Shown: in pieces, positions 34,017 to 40,952 of the stretch
How positions within the stretch are numbered: position 1 is the stretch's first letter
How the letters are laid out: the number at the start of each line of letters is the position of its first letter
Source of the DNA: Chloroflexota bacterium
GTDB taxonomy: Bacteria; Chloroflexota; Limnocylindria; P2-11E
Reading direction: 5' to 3'
DNA: 40,952 bases
Assembly (NCBI GenBank): GCA_005889275.1
Contig: VBFI01000046.1
Coordinates: forward strand, 1-40,952
Made by a program: the position numbers and the translations under genes
Notes under the pieces: model-generated
What the model was told of the DNA's origin: nothing
What the model saw: the letters and a program-made list of their open reading frames with translations, nothing else
Databases searched by the model: none

Positions 34017-35335
34017 TGGACTCCACCGCGGTCGAGCTGCTCGTCATCGAGCTCGCCCTCGTCGCGATGCTCGCGGTCCTCTCCGCGAGCGAGGGCGCGC
34101 TGCACACGATCCGCCGCCCGCAGCTCATCGAGGAGCTCGCGCAGCGCGGACGTCGCGGGCGCCGCGCGGGCACGATGGGGCGGAAGGCGGTCGAGTATCT
34201 CGCGGCGATCCAGGTGATGGAGTTCCTGATCGTCTTCGCCTTCTCGGGCATCGCCGCCGCCTTCATCGCGCCGCGCCTGTCGGACTATCTGGCGTTCCTC
34301 TTCGGCCCGAACGCGCCGACCGTCCGCGACGTCGCCGCGGTCGTCGTCACGGTCGCGGTGCTTTCCCTCGTCGCCGTGCTCTTCGGCCTCTTCGCCCCGC
34401 GCGCGATCGGCGCCCGGCACGCGCAGGCGGTCCTGCTCGTGCTCGTCTGGCCGCTCGAGCTCGTCACCTGGGCCACCCGGCCGCTTGTCGGAGTGCTGTT
34501 CTTCCTGACGCGGATCATCACCGGTCCGTTCGGAGGCGCGCCGCAGAGCGGCGCGCTCGTGACCGACGACGAGATCAAAGAGCTCATCGAGACGGGGCAG
34601 GCGCAAGGCGTCCTGCCCGAACGCGAGCAGCGGATGATCACCTCGATCCTCACGATCTCCGAGAAGCCGGTCCACGAGGTCATGGTGCCGCGCACCGACA
34701 TCGTGGCGATCGACGTGGACACGCCCGCGAACGAGATGCTCGAAAGGATCACGAAGGTCGGCCACTCACGCATCCCGGTCTACGAGGGCTCCCCCGACAG
34801 CATCGTCGGCGTTCTCTACGTGAAGGATCTCTTCCGTCGGCTCGCCCGCGGCGAGAAGGACGTGCAGCTCCGGCCGTACCTGCGCCCGGCGCAGTTCGTG
34901 CCGGAGACGAAGAAGATCGACGACCTGCTCCGCGAGATGCAGCGCGACAAGGTGCACATCGCGATCGTCGTCGACGAGTACGGCGGCACGAGCGGCCTCG
35001 TCACGATCGAGGATCTCGTCGAGGAGATCGTCGGCGAGATCCGCGACGAGTACGACGTCGAGCCCGAGCTCGTCCGGCCGGTGTCCGAGACCGAGGCGGT
35101 CATGGACGCGCGCGTCCCGTTCGAGGAGGTCCGCGAGACGTTCGACCTCGATCTCGCGCTCTCGGAGAACTACGACACGCTCGGCGGATTCGTCGTCGCC
35201 CAGCTCGGCCGCTTCCCGCGGCAGGGAGAGGCGGTCGAGGCCGGCGGAGCGCGGTTCGTCGTCGAAACCGTGGAAGGGCGCCGCATCCGGCGCATCCGTG
35301 TGTCCAAGCAGGCCCCCAGCGCGGAGATGGTCTAG
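34016..35335 (+). CDS. CNNM/CorC (HlyC) family CBS-domain membrane protein
   Basis: A 439-residue protein. The N-terminal DUF21/CNNM domain (about 1-190) has roughly four hydrophobic segments ([74 protein letters not shown]). A CBS pair follows at about 210-335 ([40 protein letters not shown]), then a CorC_HlyC domain (about 350-430, [21 protein letters not shown]). The family has been linked to Mg2+/Co2+ efflux; the old name haemolysin is misleading. GTG overlaps the glmU stop (TAGTG) and cdd follows with no gap. Confidence 0.93.
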   Translation: MDSTAVELLVIELALVAMLAVLSASEGALHTIRRPQLIEELAQRGRRGRRAGTMGRKAVEYLAAIQVMEFLIVFAFSGIAAAFIAPRLSDYLAFLFGPNAPTVRDVAAVVVTVAVLSLVAVLFGLFAPRAIGARHAQAVLLVLVWPLELVTWATRPLVGVLFFLTRIITGPFGGAPQSGALVTDDEIKELIETGQAQGVLPEREQRMITSILTISEKPVHEVMVPRTDIVAIDVDTPANEMLERITKVGHSRIPVYEGSPDSIVGVLYVKDLFRRLARGEKDVQLRPYLRPAQFVPETKKIDDLLREMQRDKVHIAIVVDEYGGTSGLVTIEDLVEEIVGEIRDEYDVEPELVRPVSETEAVMDARVPFEEVRETFDLDLALSENYDTLGGFVVAQLGRFPRQGEAVEAGGARFVVETVEGRRIRRIRVSKQAPSAEMV

Positions 35336-35743
35336 GTGGAGGCCGGCCCCGGCGACGAAGACCTCATCCGCGTCGCCGCGCTCGCGCGCCAGCGGGCCTA
35401 CGCGCCCTATTCGAAGTACCGCGTCGGCGCGGCGGTTCGCACGAAGCGGAACAAGATCTACTCGGGCGCGAACGTGGAGAACGCGTCGTACGGGCTCACC
35501 GTCTGCGCGGAGCGCTGCGCGGTGTGGTCCGCGGTGGCCGCCGGCGAGACCAAGGACTACGACGCGATCGCCATCGTGATCGACGACGACCAGCTGCCGA
35601 CGCCCTGCGGTGCCTGCCGGCAGGTGATCGCCGAGTTCTCGCCGAGCCTGCGCGTCGTCCTCGCCACGACCGGCGGCCAGCGGAAGATCACGACGCTGAC
35701 CGCGCTCCTCCCGGACCCCTTCCTGCCGGGCAACCTCTCCTAG
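35336..35743 (+). CDS. cdd: Cytidine deaminase
   Basis: A 135-residue zinc enzyme deaminating cytidine and deoxycytidine in pyrimidine salvage. It contains YAPYSKYRVGAAV, the ENASYGLTVCAERCAVWSA segment with the catalytic CAE, and PCGACRQVIAEF carrying the other two zinc cysteines, as in the tetrameric cytidine deaminases. The GTG abuts the preceding stop. A 66-bp gap follows before the next gene. Confidence 0.95.
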   Translation: MEAGPGDEDLIRVAALARQRAYAPYSKYRVGAAVRTKRNKIYSGANVENASYGLTVCAERCAVWSAVAAGETKDYDAIAIVIDDDQLPTPCGACRQVIAEFSPSLRVVLATTGGQRKITTLTALLPDPFLPGNLS

Positions 35744-35809
35744 CCACCGCCGCCGGCTTGCGCGGGGCGTGAGAATGGCGGCGCCACGCCGCGCGTGGGG
35801 AGGCACAGG

Positions 35810-37384
35810 ATGACGCTCACCGCGAGCCCAAAGGCACGCTTCACCTATCGCGAGGTCTCGCTGCAGGACCGCCTGCGCGAGGTCGCCCGCGAGGTCCCGA
35901 CGAAGGCGGCCCTCATCCACGGCGACCGCACCGTGACCTACGCCGACCTCGACGCCGCGACGGACCGCTTCGCCGCGGCGCTCGCTCGCCGCGGGATCGG
36001 GCCCGGCGACCGGGTCACGCTCTTCATGCCGAACTCGGTCGAGTTCGTCATCGCCTTCTACGGCACGCTGAAGGCCGGCGGCGTCGTGAACCCGATCAAC
36101 GCGCTCTCGAAGGAGCGTGAGGTGCGCTTCCAGGTCGACGACTCGGGGGCGAAGGCGGTGCTCGTCCACGAGGCGCTCTGGCCGGTGATCGAGCCCATCC
36201 GCGCGGAGCTCGCGGCGGGACGGCTCCTCGCGCGCACCGGCGCGCCCACCGACGGCGCCGCCCAGTTCGACGACCTCGTCGCCGAGGCCGCCCCGGGCGC
36301 GCCGAGCGTCCGCGTCTCGCTGGACGACCTCGCGGCCCTTCCGTACACGAGCGGCACGACCGGCTTCCCGAAGGGCGTGATGCTGACGCACCGCAACCTC
36401 ACCGCGAACCAGCAGCAGTTCTTCGCCGCCGTCCCGGTGCGTCGCGACGACGTCTTTCTCAACGTGCTGCCGTACTTCCACATCTACGCGCTCAACCTGC
36501 TGATGGCCGGCGCGATCAGCCTCGGCGCGACGCAGGTCCTCATGTCGCGCTTCGACATGGTCGAGTACCTCACGCTCGTCGAGAAGCACCGGGCCACGGT
36601 CTGCTTCGTCGTTCCTCCCATCGTGCTCGGGCTCGCGCAGCATCCCGAGGTCGACCGCCACGACCTCTCGTCGGTGCGGTTCTTCTTCAGCGGAGCCGCG
36701 CCGCTCGCGCCCGAGCCCGCGCGACGCATGGCCCAGCGAATGGGGAAGCCGATCATCCAGGGCTACGGCCTCACCGAGACGTCACCGGTCACCCACGCCA
36801 ATCCGGTGGACGCCGCGGTGCTCGAATCGATCGGCCCGGCCGTGCCCGGGACCGATGATCGGATCGTGGATCTGGAGACCGGCTCGCGCGACCTCGGTAC
36901 CGGCGAGGTGGGCGAGATCGCCGTCCGCGGCCCGCAGGTGATGCGCGGCTACTGGCGAAAGCAGGACGACACCGACGCGGTGCTCCGGGACGGCTGGTTC
37001 TTCACCGGCGACGTCGGCAAGAAGGACGCGAAGGGCTACGTCTTCATCGTCGACCGCAAGAAGGAGTTCATCAAGTACAAGGGCTTCGGGGTCGGGCCGG
37101 CGGAGGTCGAGGCGGTGCTCTGCGAGCATCCCGCCGTCGCCGACGCGGGCGTCATCGGCAAGCCGGATGCGGAGGCGGGCGAGATCCCGAAGGCCTTCGT
37201 GCAGGTCCGCGCCGGTGCCAGCGTGACGGGCGACGAGCTGATGGCCTTCGTGAAGGAGCGGATCGCCGACTACAAGCGGGTCCGCGAGGTCGAGTTCATC
37301 GACAAGGTCCCGCGCACCGCGTCCGGCAAGATCCTCCGCCGCGAGCTCGCCGAGCGGCAGAAGGCGGCGACCGCGGCCGTCTGA
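35810..37384 (+). CDS. AMP-forming acyl-CoA ligase (long-chain fatty acid / 4-coumarate type)
   Basis: A 524-residue ANL-superfamily enzyme activating a carboxylic acid with ATP and CoA. Motifs in order: YTSGTTGFPKGVMLTHR (ATP loop), GYGLTETSPVTH, GWFFTGDVGKKDAKGYVFIVDRKKEFIKYKG region, and PRTASGKILRREL with the catalytic lysine. The acid cannot be told from sequence; overall spacing fits medium/long-chain or aryl substrates. ATG at 35810 is chosen over GTG at 35795 because GGGAGG lies 7 nt before it. It is not overlapped with neighbours and may have its own promoter, though none is clear. It is convergent with the minus-strand pair downstream. Confidence 0.92.
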   Translation: MTLTASPKARFTYREVSLQDRLREVAREVPTKAALIHGDRTVTYADLDAATDRFAAALARRGIGPGDRVTLFMPNSVEFVIAFYGTLKAGGVVNPINALSKEREVRFQVDDSGAKAVLVHEALWPVIEPIRAELAAGRLLARTGAPTDGAAQFDDLVAEAAPGAPSVRVSLDDLAALPYTSGTTGFPKGVMLTHRNLTANQQQFFAAVPVRRDDVFLNVLPYFHIYALNLLMAGAISLGATQVLMSRFDMVEYLTLVEKHRATVCFVVPPIVLGLAQHPEVDRHDLSSVRFFFSGAAPLAPEPARRMAQRMGKPIIQGYGLTETSPVTHANPVDAAVLESIGPAVPGTDDRIVDLETGSRDLGTGEVGEIAVRGPQVMRGYWRKQDDTDAVLRDGWFFTGDVGKKDAKGYVFIVDRKKEFIKYKGFGVGPAEVEAVLCEHPAVADAGVIGKPDAEAGEIPKAFVQVRAGASVTGDELMAFVKERIADYKRVREVEFIDKVPRTASGKILRRELAERQKAATAAV

Positions 37385-37446
37385 GCCGCAGCGCGCTCCG
37401 CGCACGCGCCTTGCACCCGACGCACCCATGGGCGGAGCCGAAGAGC

Positions 37447-37488
37447 GCGACTTCCCGCCGGCGCCCGGGCCGCGGGAGGAGGAGTCGC
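37447..37488. terminator. Hairpin between convergent genes, candidate bidirectional terminator
   Basis: In the 116-bp gap between convergent genes, GCGACT-TCCCGC (37447-37458) can pair with GCGGGA (37472-37477) and AGTCGC (37483-37488), giving a 12-bp stem with a 5-nt bulge and a GC-rich loop. There is no T-run on either side, so termination might need Rho or a GC-hairpin-only mechanism. The rest of the gap shows nothing recognisable. Confidence 0.35.
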
Positions 37489-37500
37489 TCTCGAGCAGCG

Positions 37501-37707
37501 TCAGCGCACGAAGATCCACAGCGTCAGGACGATGAAGACCACCAGGCACGCGATCGTGAGCGCCGGAACCCCGACGCTGCTGAAGTAGAGCGCGAGCACG
37601 ATGAGCGCGATGTCGAGCAGCACGAGCGGCTCCCAGAGAAACAGCGGCCGCGTGGCCAGGATGACCTTCTCGTTCGGCTCGAGGATGATGCCGCCGGGCG
37701 CCGCCAT
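37501..37707 (-). CDS. Small two-helix membrane protein
   Basis: A 68-residue protein: a short polar start (GIILEPNEKVILATRP) and two hydrophobic segments at about 25-43 and 46-66, ending WIFVR. The EPNEKVILATR lead resembles the beginning of bacterial PH-domain (YdbT/DUF304) membrane proteins, but the soluble PH part is absent. It starts with ATG 12 bp after the polyprenyl synthase stop, so the two are likely cotranscribed. Function unknown; a role linked to the lipid carrier pathway is only a guess from position. Confidence 0.7.
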   Translation of the reverse strand: MAAPGGIILEPNEKVILATRPLFLWEPLVLLDIALIVLALYFSSVGVPALTIACLVVFIVLTLWIFVR

Positions 37708-37719
37708 CGCGCGGCGATT

Positions 37720-38760
37720 CTAGGTGGCGGCCGCTCCGGCGGGCTCGGGCGCGCCGGTCGCGGATGCGACCAGGCGCTCGAGGACCTCGAGCGCGTCCCG
37801 TGCCTCGGCGACCGCGGCGACGCCCCGCAGGATGTGCAGCGCGCGGCTGCGATGTGATGCGATCTCCGCTTCGATGAGCCCGCGGATGCCGAGCTCGTCG
37901 AGGATCTCGCGGATGCCCTCGACGTTCTCGGGAGGGAGCGGAGCAGGTGCGTCGAAGAACGCGGCGAGCCGCTGGCGCGTCCGCGCGGGAGCGCGCTCGA
38001 ACGCGAGGACGACGGGGAGGGTCTTCTTCCGTTTCACCAGATCGTTCATCTCGACCTTCCCGGTGCGTTCGGTCGTCGCCCAGATCCCGAGGAGATCGTC
38101 GTGCGCCTGGAAGGCCTGCCCGAACGCCGCGCCGAACGCGGCGAGCGGGTCGCGGACGGTCCGGTCGCTGGTCGCGAGCGCGGCCGCGCCCGCCGTGGCC
38201 GCGGCGAAAAGGGCGCCCGTCTTCTTCGCCGCCATCGCGCGGTACCGCTCGGTGGACACGTCCGTGCGCGTCTCGAAGGAGATGTCGAGGAACTGACCCT
38301 CGCAGACGCGGACGCAGGCCTCGTCGAGGAGGCCGGCGAACGCGAGCGCGCGCTCCGCCGGGATCGCGCGAAGCCGCTGCAGCGCGAGCCGCGAGACCGC
38401 GAACATGCCGTCGCCGGCGTTCATCGCCTGCGGCACGCCCCACACGCTCCAGACCGTCGGCCGGTGATGTCGTGCGGGGTCCTGGTCCTCGATGTCGTCG
38501 TGGATCAGCGTGAAGTTGTGGAGGAGCTCGATCGCCGCGGCGGCCGGCAGGGCCGCGCGGGCGTCACCGGTCAGCGCTTCATAGAGGAGCGTGCAGAGAA
38601 CGGGGCGGAGGCGCTTTCCGCTCGCCTTCCGCTCGGCGTCGAGGCCCAGGTGGTAGAGCATCATCCCGTAGAAGGGCTGGAGGCCGGCTTCGGCCGTGTG
38701 CAGAAGCGCGCGGATCTCCTCGTCGACCGCGGTGATGTGCGCTTCGAGGCTGCGACCCAC
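37720..38760 (-). CDS. Polyprenyl (isoprenoid) diphosphate synthase
   Basis: A 346-residue trans-prenyltransferase that condenses isopentenyl diphosphate units. It has GKRLRPVLCTLL, the first Asp-rich motif in HNFTLIHDDIED, GDGMFAVS, KKTGALFAAA and the second metal motif FQAHDDLLGIW. Chain length (geranylgeranyl or longer) cannot be fixed by eye. GTG at 38760 is preferred to ATG at 38814, since the latter leaves only 9 bp to the divergent recO start; a TATCAT box lies 9 bp upstream of the GTG. It runs divergently from recO and has a small membrane protein downstream. Confidence 0.9.
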   Translation of the reverse strand: MGRSLEAHITAVDEEIRALLHTAEAGLQPFYGMMLYHLGLDAERKASGKRLRPVLCTLLYEALTGDARAALPAAAAIELLHNFTLIHDDIEDQDPARHHRPTVWSVWGVPQAMNAGDGMFAVSRLALQRLRAIPAERALAFAGLLDEACVRVCEGQFLDISFETRTDVSTERYRAMAAKKTGALFAAATAGAAALATSDRTVRDPLAAFGAAFGQAFQAHDDLLGIWATTERTGKVEMNDLVKRKKTLPVVLAFERAPARTRQRLAAFFDAPAPLPPENVEGIREILDELGIRGLIEAEIASHRSRALHILRGVAAVAEARDALEVLERLVASATGAPEPAGAAAT

Positions 38761-38823
38761 CGGAGATCGATGATAGGTGTTGGTCCGGTCGGCGCCAGGG
38801 CCGTTTCGTACCATTGACCCGAC

Positions 38824-39600
38824 GTGGGATCTCGCACGTACCGTGCCGAGGCGATCGTCCTCAAGACGAACGACTTCGCCGAGGCGGACCGCATTCTCGT
38901 CCTCTTCACGCGCCACTTCGGCAAGGTGCGCGTCGTCGCGAAGGGCATCCGTCGCGCGACGAGTCGCATGGCCGGGCACGCGGAGCCGCTCACGCACGCC
39001 ACCTATCAGCTCGCGCGTGGCCGCGAGCTCGACGTGCTCACGGGCGCCGAAGCGCGGGCGATCTATCCCGACATGCGCGACGATCTCGCGCTCATCGCCG
39101 CGGGCTGGTACGTCGCCGAGCTCGTCGATCGCTTCACCGCCGACCGCGTGCCGTCGGCGCCGCTCTTCGACCTCCTCGAGACCGCGCTCCGCGCGCTCGA
39201 TGCCGGTATCGCGGCGCCGGTCGTCTGCCGCTGGTTCGATCTGCACGTCCTGGATCGCTCGGGGTTCCGTCCGGAGCTCGGCGTGTGCGCGCACTGCCGC
39301 GCGGCGCTCGGCGAGCAGACGAACGCCTGGGAGCCGGCGGTCGGCGGCGCGATGTGCGCGTCGTGCGCGGCGAAGCAGAGCTACGTCGCGCCACTCACCG
39401 TGCGCGCGCTGAAATCGCTGCGCTACCTGCTCGTCTCCGACCTCGCGGCCGCGGCACGCCTCCGTCTCGACGCGCCGCTCACCCACGAGCTCGACCGGCA
39501 CCTGCGCGCCTTCCTCCGCTACGTACTCGACCGGGACATCTCCAGCACCCGGCTCCTGGACGAGGTCCGCGACCTTCCGCGACCCGCTCGGGTGTCGTGA
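38824..39600 (+). CDS. recO: DNA repair protein RecO
   Basis: A 258-residue RecO, which with RecR loads RecA onto SSB-coated single strands. The N-terminal OB fold has RAEAIVLKTNDFAEADRILV and GKVRVVAKGIRR. The C-terminal helical part carries a zinc knuckle (GVCAHC and MCASC). The GTG lies 9 bp after TACCAT, a possible -10 box, and lacks a Shine-Dalgarno site. Its stop overlaps the glycyl-tRNA synthetase start (GTGA); recO-glyS adjacency is common in monoderm bacteria. Confidence 0.94.
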   Translation: MGSRTYRAEAIVLKTNDFAEADRILVLFTRHFGKVRVVAKGIRRATSRMAGHAEPLTHATYQLARGRELDVLTGAEARAIYPDMRDDLALIAAGWYVAELVDRFTADRVPSAPLFDLLETALRALDAGIAAPVVCRWFDLHVLDRSGFRPELGVCAHCRAALGEQTNAWEPAVGGAMCASCAAKQSYVAPLTVRALKSLRYLLVSDLAAAARLRLDAPLTHELDRHLRAFLRYVLDRDISSTRLLDEVRDLPRPARVS

Positions 39601-40952
39601 AGACGGGTGCCGCGCTCGGCGAGCTTGCCGGCCGCGGGTCGGAGATGAACGGGGACATCGGCGACAAGATCACCTCGCTCGCGAAGCGGCGAGGGTTCGT
39701 CTTCCCGACGAGCGAGATCTACGGCGGCGCCGGCGCGACGTGGGACTTCGGGCCGCTCGGCGTCGAGCTCAAGAACAACGTCAAACAGACCTGGTGGCGC
39801 GCGATGGTGCAGCTCCGCGACGACGTCGTCGGGCTCGACGGCGCGATCCTCATGCATCCGCGCGTCTGGGAGGCGTCCGGTCACGTCGAGAACTTCACCG
39901 ATCCGCTCGTCGAGTGCCGCAACTGCCGCAAGCGCTTCCGCCTTGACGAGCTGCCCGACGGCGACGCGCTCGCGACCGCCTGGCGCGCGGGCACGCTCGA
40001 TCTGTCGGGCGTCGGCTGCCCGAACTGCGGCCAGAAGAAGCTCGCGGATCCGCGTCGCTTCAACCTCATGTTCAAGACGTTCGTCGGTCCCGTGGAGGAC
40101 TCGGCATCGGTCGCCTGGCTTCGCCCGGAGACCGCTCAGGCGATCTTCGTGGACTTCGAGAACGTTCAGCAGTCCGCCCGCCGGCGCCTGCCGTTCGGCA
40201 TCGCGCAGATCGGCAAGGCGTTCCGCAACGAGATCACTCCGGGCAACTTCATCTTCCGCTCGCGCGAGTTCGAGCAGATGGAGCTTCAGTACTTCTCCCG
40301 GCCGGAGGACGCGCCGCGCTTCTACGAGGAGTGGAAAGCGACGCGGCTCGCGTGGCACGTGGCGAACGGCGTCCCGAAGGAGAAGCTTCGCTTCCGGGAT
40401 CACGCACCCGACGAGCGAGCCCATTACGCCGCGGCGGCGACGGACATCGAGTTCGAATTCCCGTTCGGGTGGCGCGAGTTCGAGGGGATCCATTACCGGA
40501 CCGACTACGACCTCCGTCGTCATGCCGAGTTCTCCGGCAAGGACCTCCGGTACTTCGATGACGCCACCGGCGAGAAGCTCCTCCCGCACGTCGTCGAGAC
40601 CTCGGTGGGCGCCGACCGCGCCATGTACGCGATCCTCTGCGCCGCCTACGACGAGGAGCCCGACAAGGAAGGGATCCGCGTCGTGCTGCGTCTGCGCACG
40701 CACCTCGCGCCGTACAAGGTCGCGGTGCTGCCGCTCTCCAAGAAGCCCGAGCTGTCGGCCCTCTCGCGCGAGGTGTGGGCCAGCGTGCGGCCGCATTTCA
40801 TGTCGACCTACGACGAGACGCAGGCGATCGGCCGGCGCTATCGCCGCCAGGACGAGATCGGGACGCCGCTCTGCGTCACCGTGGACTTCGACTCGCTCGT
40901 GGACCGTCAGGTGACGATCCGCGAGCGGGACTCGATGGCCCAGGTCCGCGTC
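39597..40952 (+). CDS. glyQS: Glycyl-tRNA synthetase, alpha2 type (3' end outside window)
   Basis: 452 codons of a class II synthetase are visible. The N-terminus shows SLAKRRGFVFPTSEIYGG and WDFGPLGVELKNN; motif 2 lies around GIAQIGKAFRNEI with FIFRSREFEQMELQYF; motif 3 is SVGADRAMYAIL. The C-terminal anticodon-binding domain follows (LAPYKVAVLPLSKK). A zinc-binding insertion (CRNC and CPNC) is present at about residues 110-145. It is the single-chain dimeric form, not the GlyQ/GlyS pair. The start is GTG 39597 (GTGA with recO) or ATG 39645, the latter giving a more typical N-terminus. The reading frame is open at the window end (TIRERDSMAQVRV), a few codons short of the expected stop. Confidence 0.95.
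   Translation, partial: MKTGAALGELAGRGSEMNGDIGDKITSLAKRRGFVFPTSEIYGGAGATWDFGPLGVELKNNVKQTWWRAMVQLRDDVVGLDGAILMHPRVWEASGHVENFTDPLVECRNCRKRFRLDELPDGDALATAWRAGTLDLSGVGCPNCGQKKLADPRRFNLMFKTFVGPVEDSASVAWLRPETAQAIFVDFENVQQSARRRLPFGIAQIGKAFRNEITPGNFIFRSREFEQMELQYFSRPEDAPRFYEEWKATRLAWHVANGVPKEKLRFRDHAPDERAHYAAAATDIEFEFPFGWREFEGIHYRTDYDLRRHAEFSGKDLRYFDDATGEKLLPHVVETSVGADRAMYAILCAAYDEEPDKEGIRVVLRLRTHLAPYKVAVLPLSKKPELSALSREVWASVRPHFMSTYDETQAIGRRYRRQDEIGTPLCVTVDFDSLVDRQVTIRERDSMAQVRV

Noticed and set aside
35744-35809. 66-bp gap before the ligase gene as a promoter or riboswitch region
   Set aside because: Very GC-rich with short inverted GC runs (GGCGT/ACGCC) but no -10/-35 pair or known aptamer pattern; only the GGGAGG ribosome-binding site is convincing.
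34766-36661. 631-codon minus-strand open frame across the CBS protein, cdd and ligase
   Set aside because: Runs antisense through three genes with clear catalytic motifs; no domain of its own.
38761-38814. Upstream start ATG 38814 for the prenyl synthase (18 extra residues)
   Set aside because: It would leave 9 bp to the divergent recO start and adds residues outside the family; GTG 38760 fits better.

Overview
The window is 41 kb of uniformly GC-rich (roughly two-thirds G+C), tightly packed bacterial chromosome. It runs almost entirely on the + strand, and most junctions are 1-nt (TAGTG, TGATG) or 4-nt (ATGA, GTGA) stop/start overlaps. GTG is about as common as ATG as a start codon, and TTG occurs twice. 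The gene set (CdaA-CdaR-GlmM, MEP isoprenoid synthesis, a DUF348-G5 wall-enzyme stalk, an immune-inhibitor-A-like lipoprotein, C+ zinc forms of S14, S4, L36 and L24, and a desiccation-type LEA protein) fits a monoderm soil or sediment Chloroflexota, possibly a Limnocylindria/Ellin6529-like lineage. This placement is inference from gene content, not a phylogeny. No phage, transposon, CRISPR or other island was seen.

Region 1 (1-17534) is the merged str-S10-spc-alpha translation cluster in the classical order: the end of tuf, then S10, L3, L4, L23, L2, S19, L22, S3, L16, L29, S17, L14, L24, L5, S14, S8, L6, L18, S5, L30, L15, SecY, Adk, Map, IF-1, L36, S13, S11, S4, RpoA, L17, TruA, L13, S9. 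Three things stand out. L4 lacks about 45-50 C-terminal residues and has no stop in its own frame. Several ribosomal proteins carry long Lys/Ala/Pro-rich or acidic tails. truA appears to start with ACG.

Region 2 (17568-29306) follows after only 33 bp. It is a cell-envelope and second-messenger run: a TPR/disordered protein abutting the c-di-AMP synthase CdaA, then CdaR, GlmM, GlmS, AcpS, NnrD (apparent CTG start), alanine racemase, a secreted zinc-peptidase-like lipoprotein and GalU. These genes supply c-di-AMP, amino-sugar precursors, D-alanine, holo-ACP and UDP-glucose.

Region 3 (29307-37384) holds a wall lytic transglycosylase on a DUF348/G5 stalk, rsmA (ksgA), ispE, a small LEA group-1/GsiB-like repeat protein, tRNA-Gln(TTG), glmU, a CNNM/CorC-type CBS membrane protein, cytidine deaminase and an acyl-CoA-ligase-like enzyme. 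The order stalk protein-rsmA-ispE-...-glmU recalls the yabE-ksgA-ispE-glmU neighbourhood of Bacillus and the rpfB-ksgA-ispE-...-glmU neighbourhood of mycobacteria.

Region 4 (37385-40952) has two minus-strand genes (a polyprenyl diphosphate synthase and a 68-residue membrane protein), then recO and the start of glycyl-tRNA synthetase on the + strand, running off the window end. No gene-free stretch exceeds about 120 bp.
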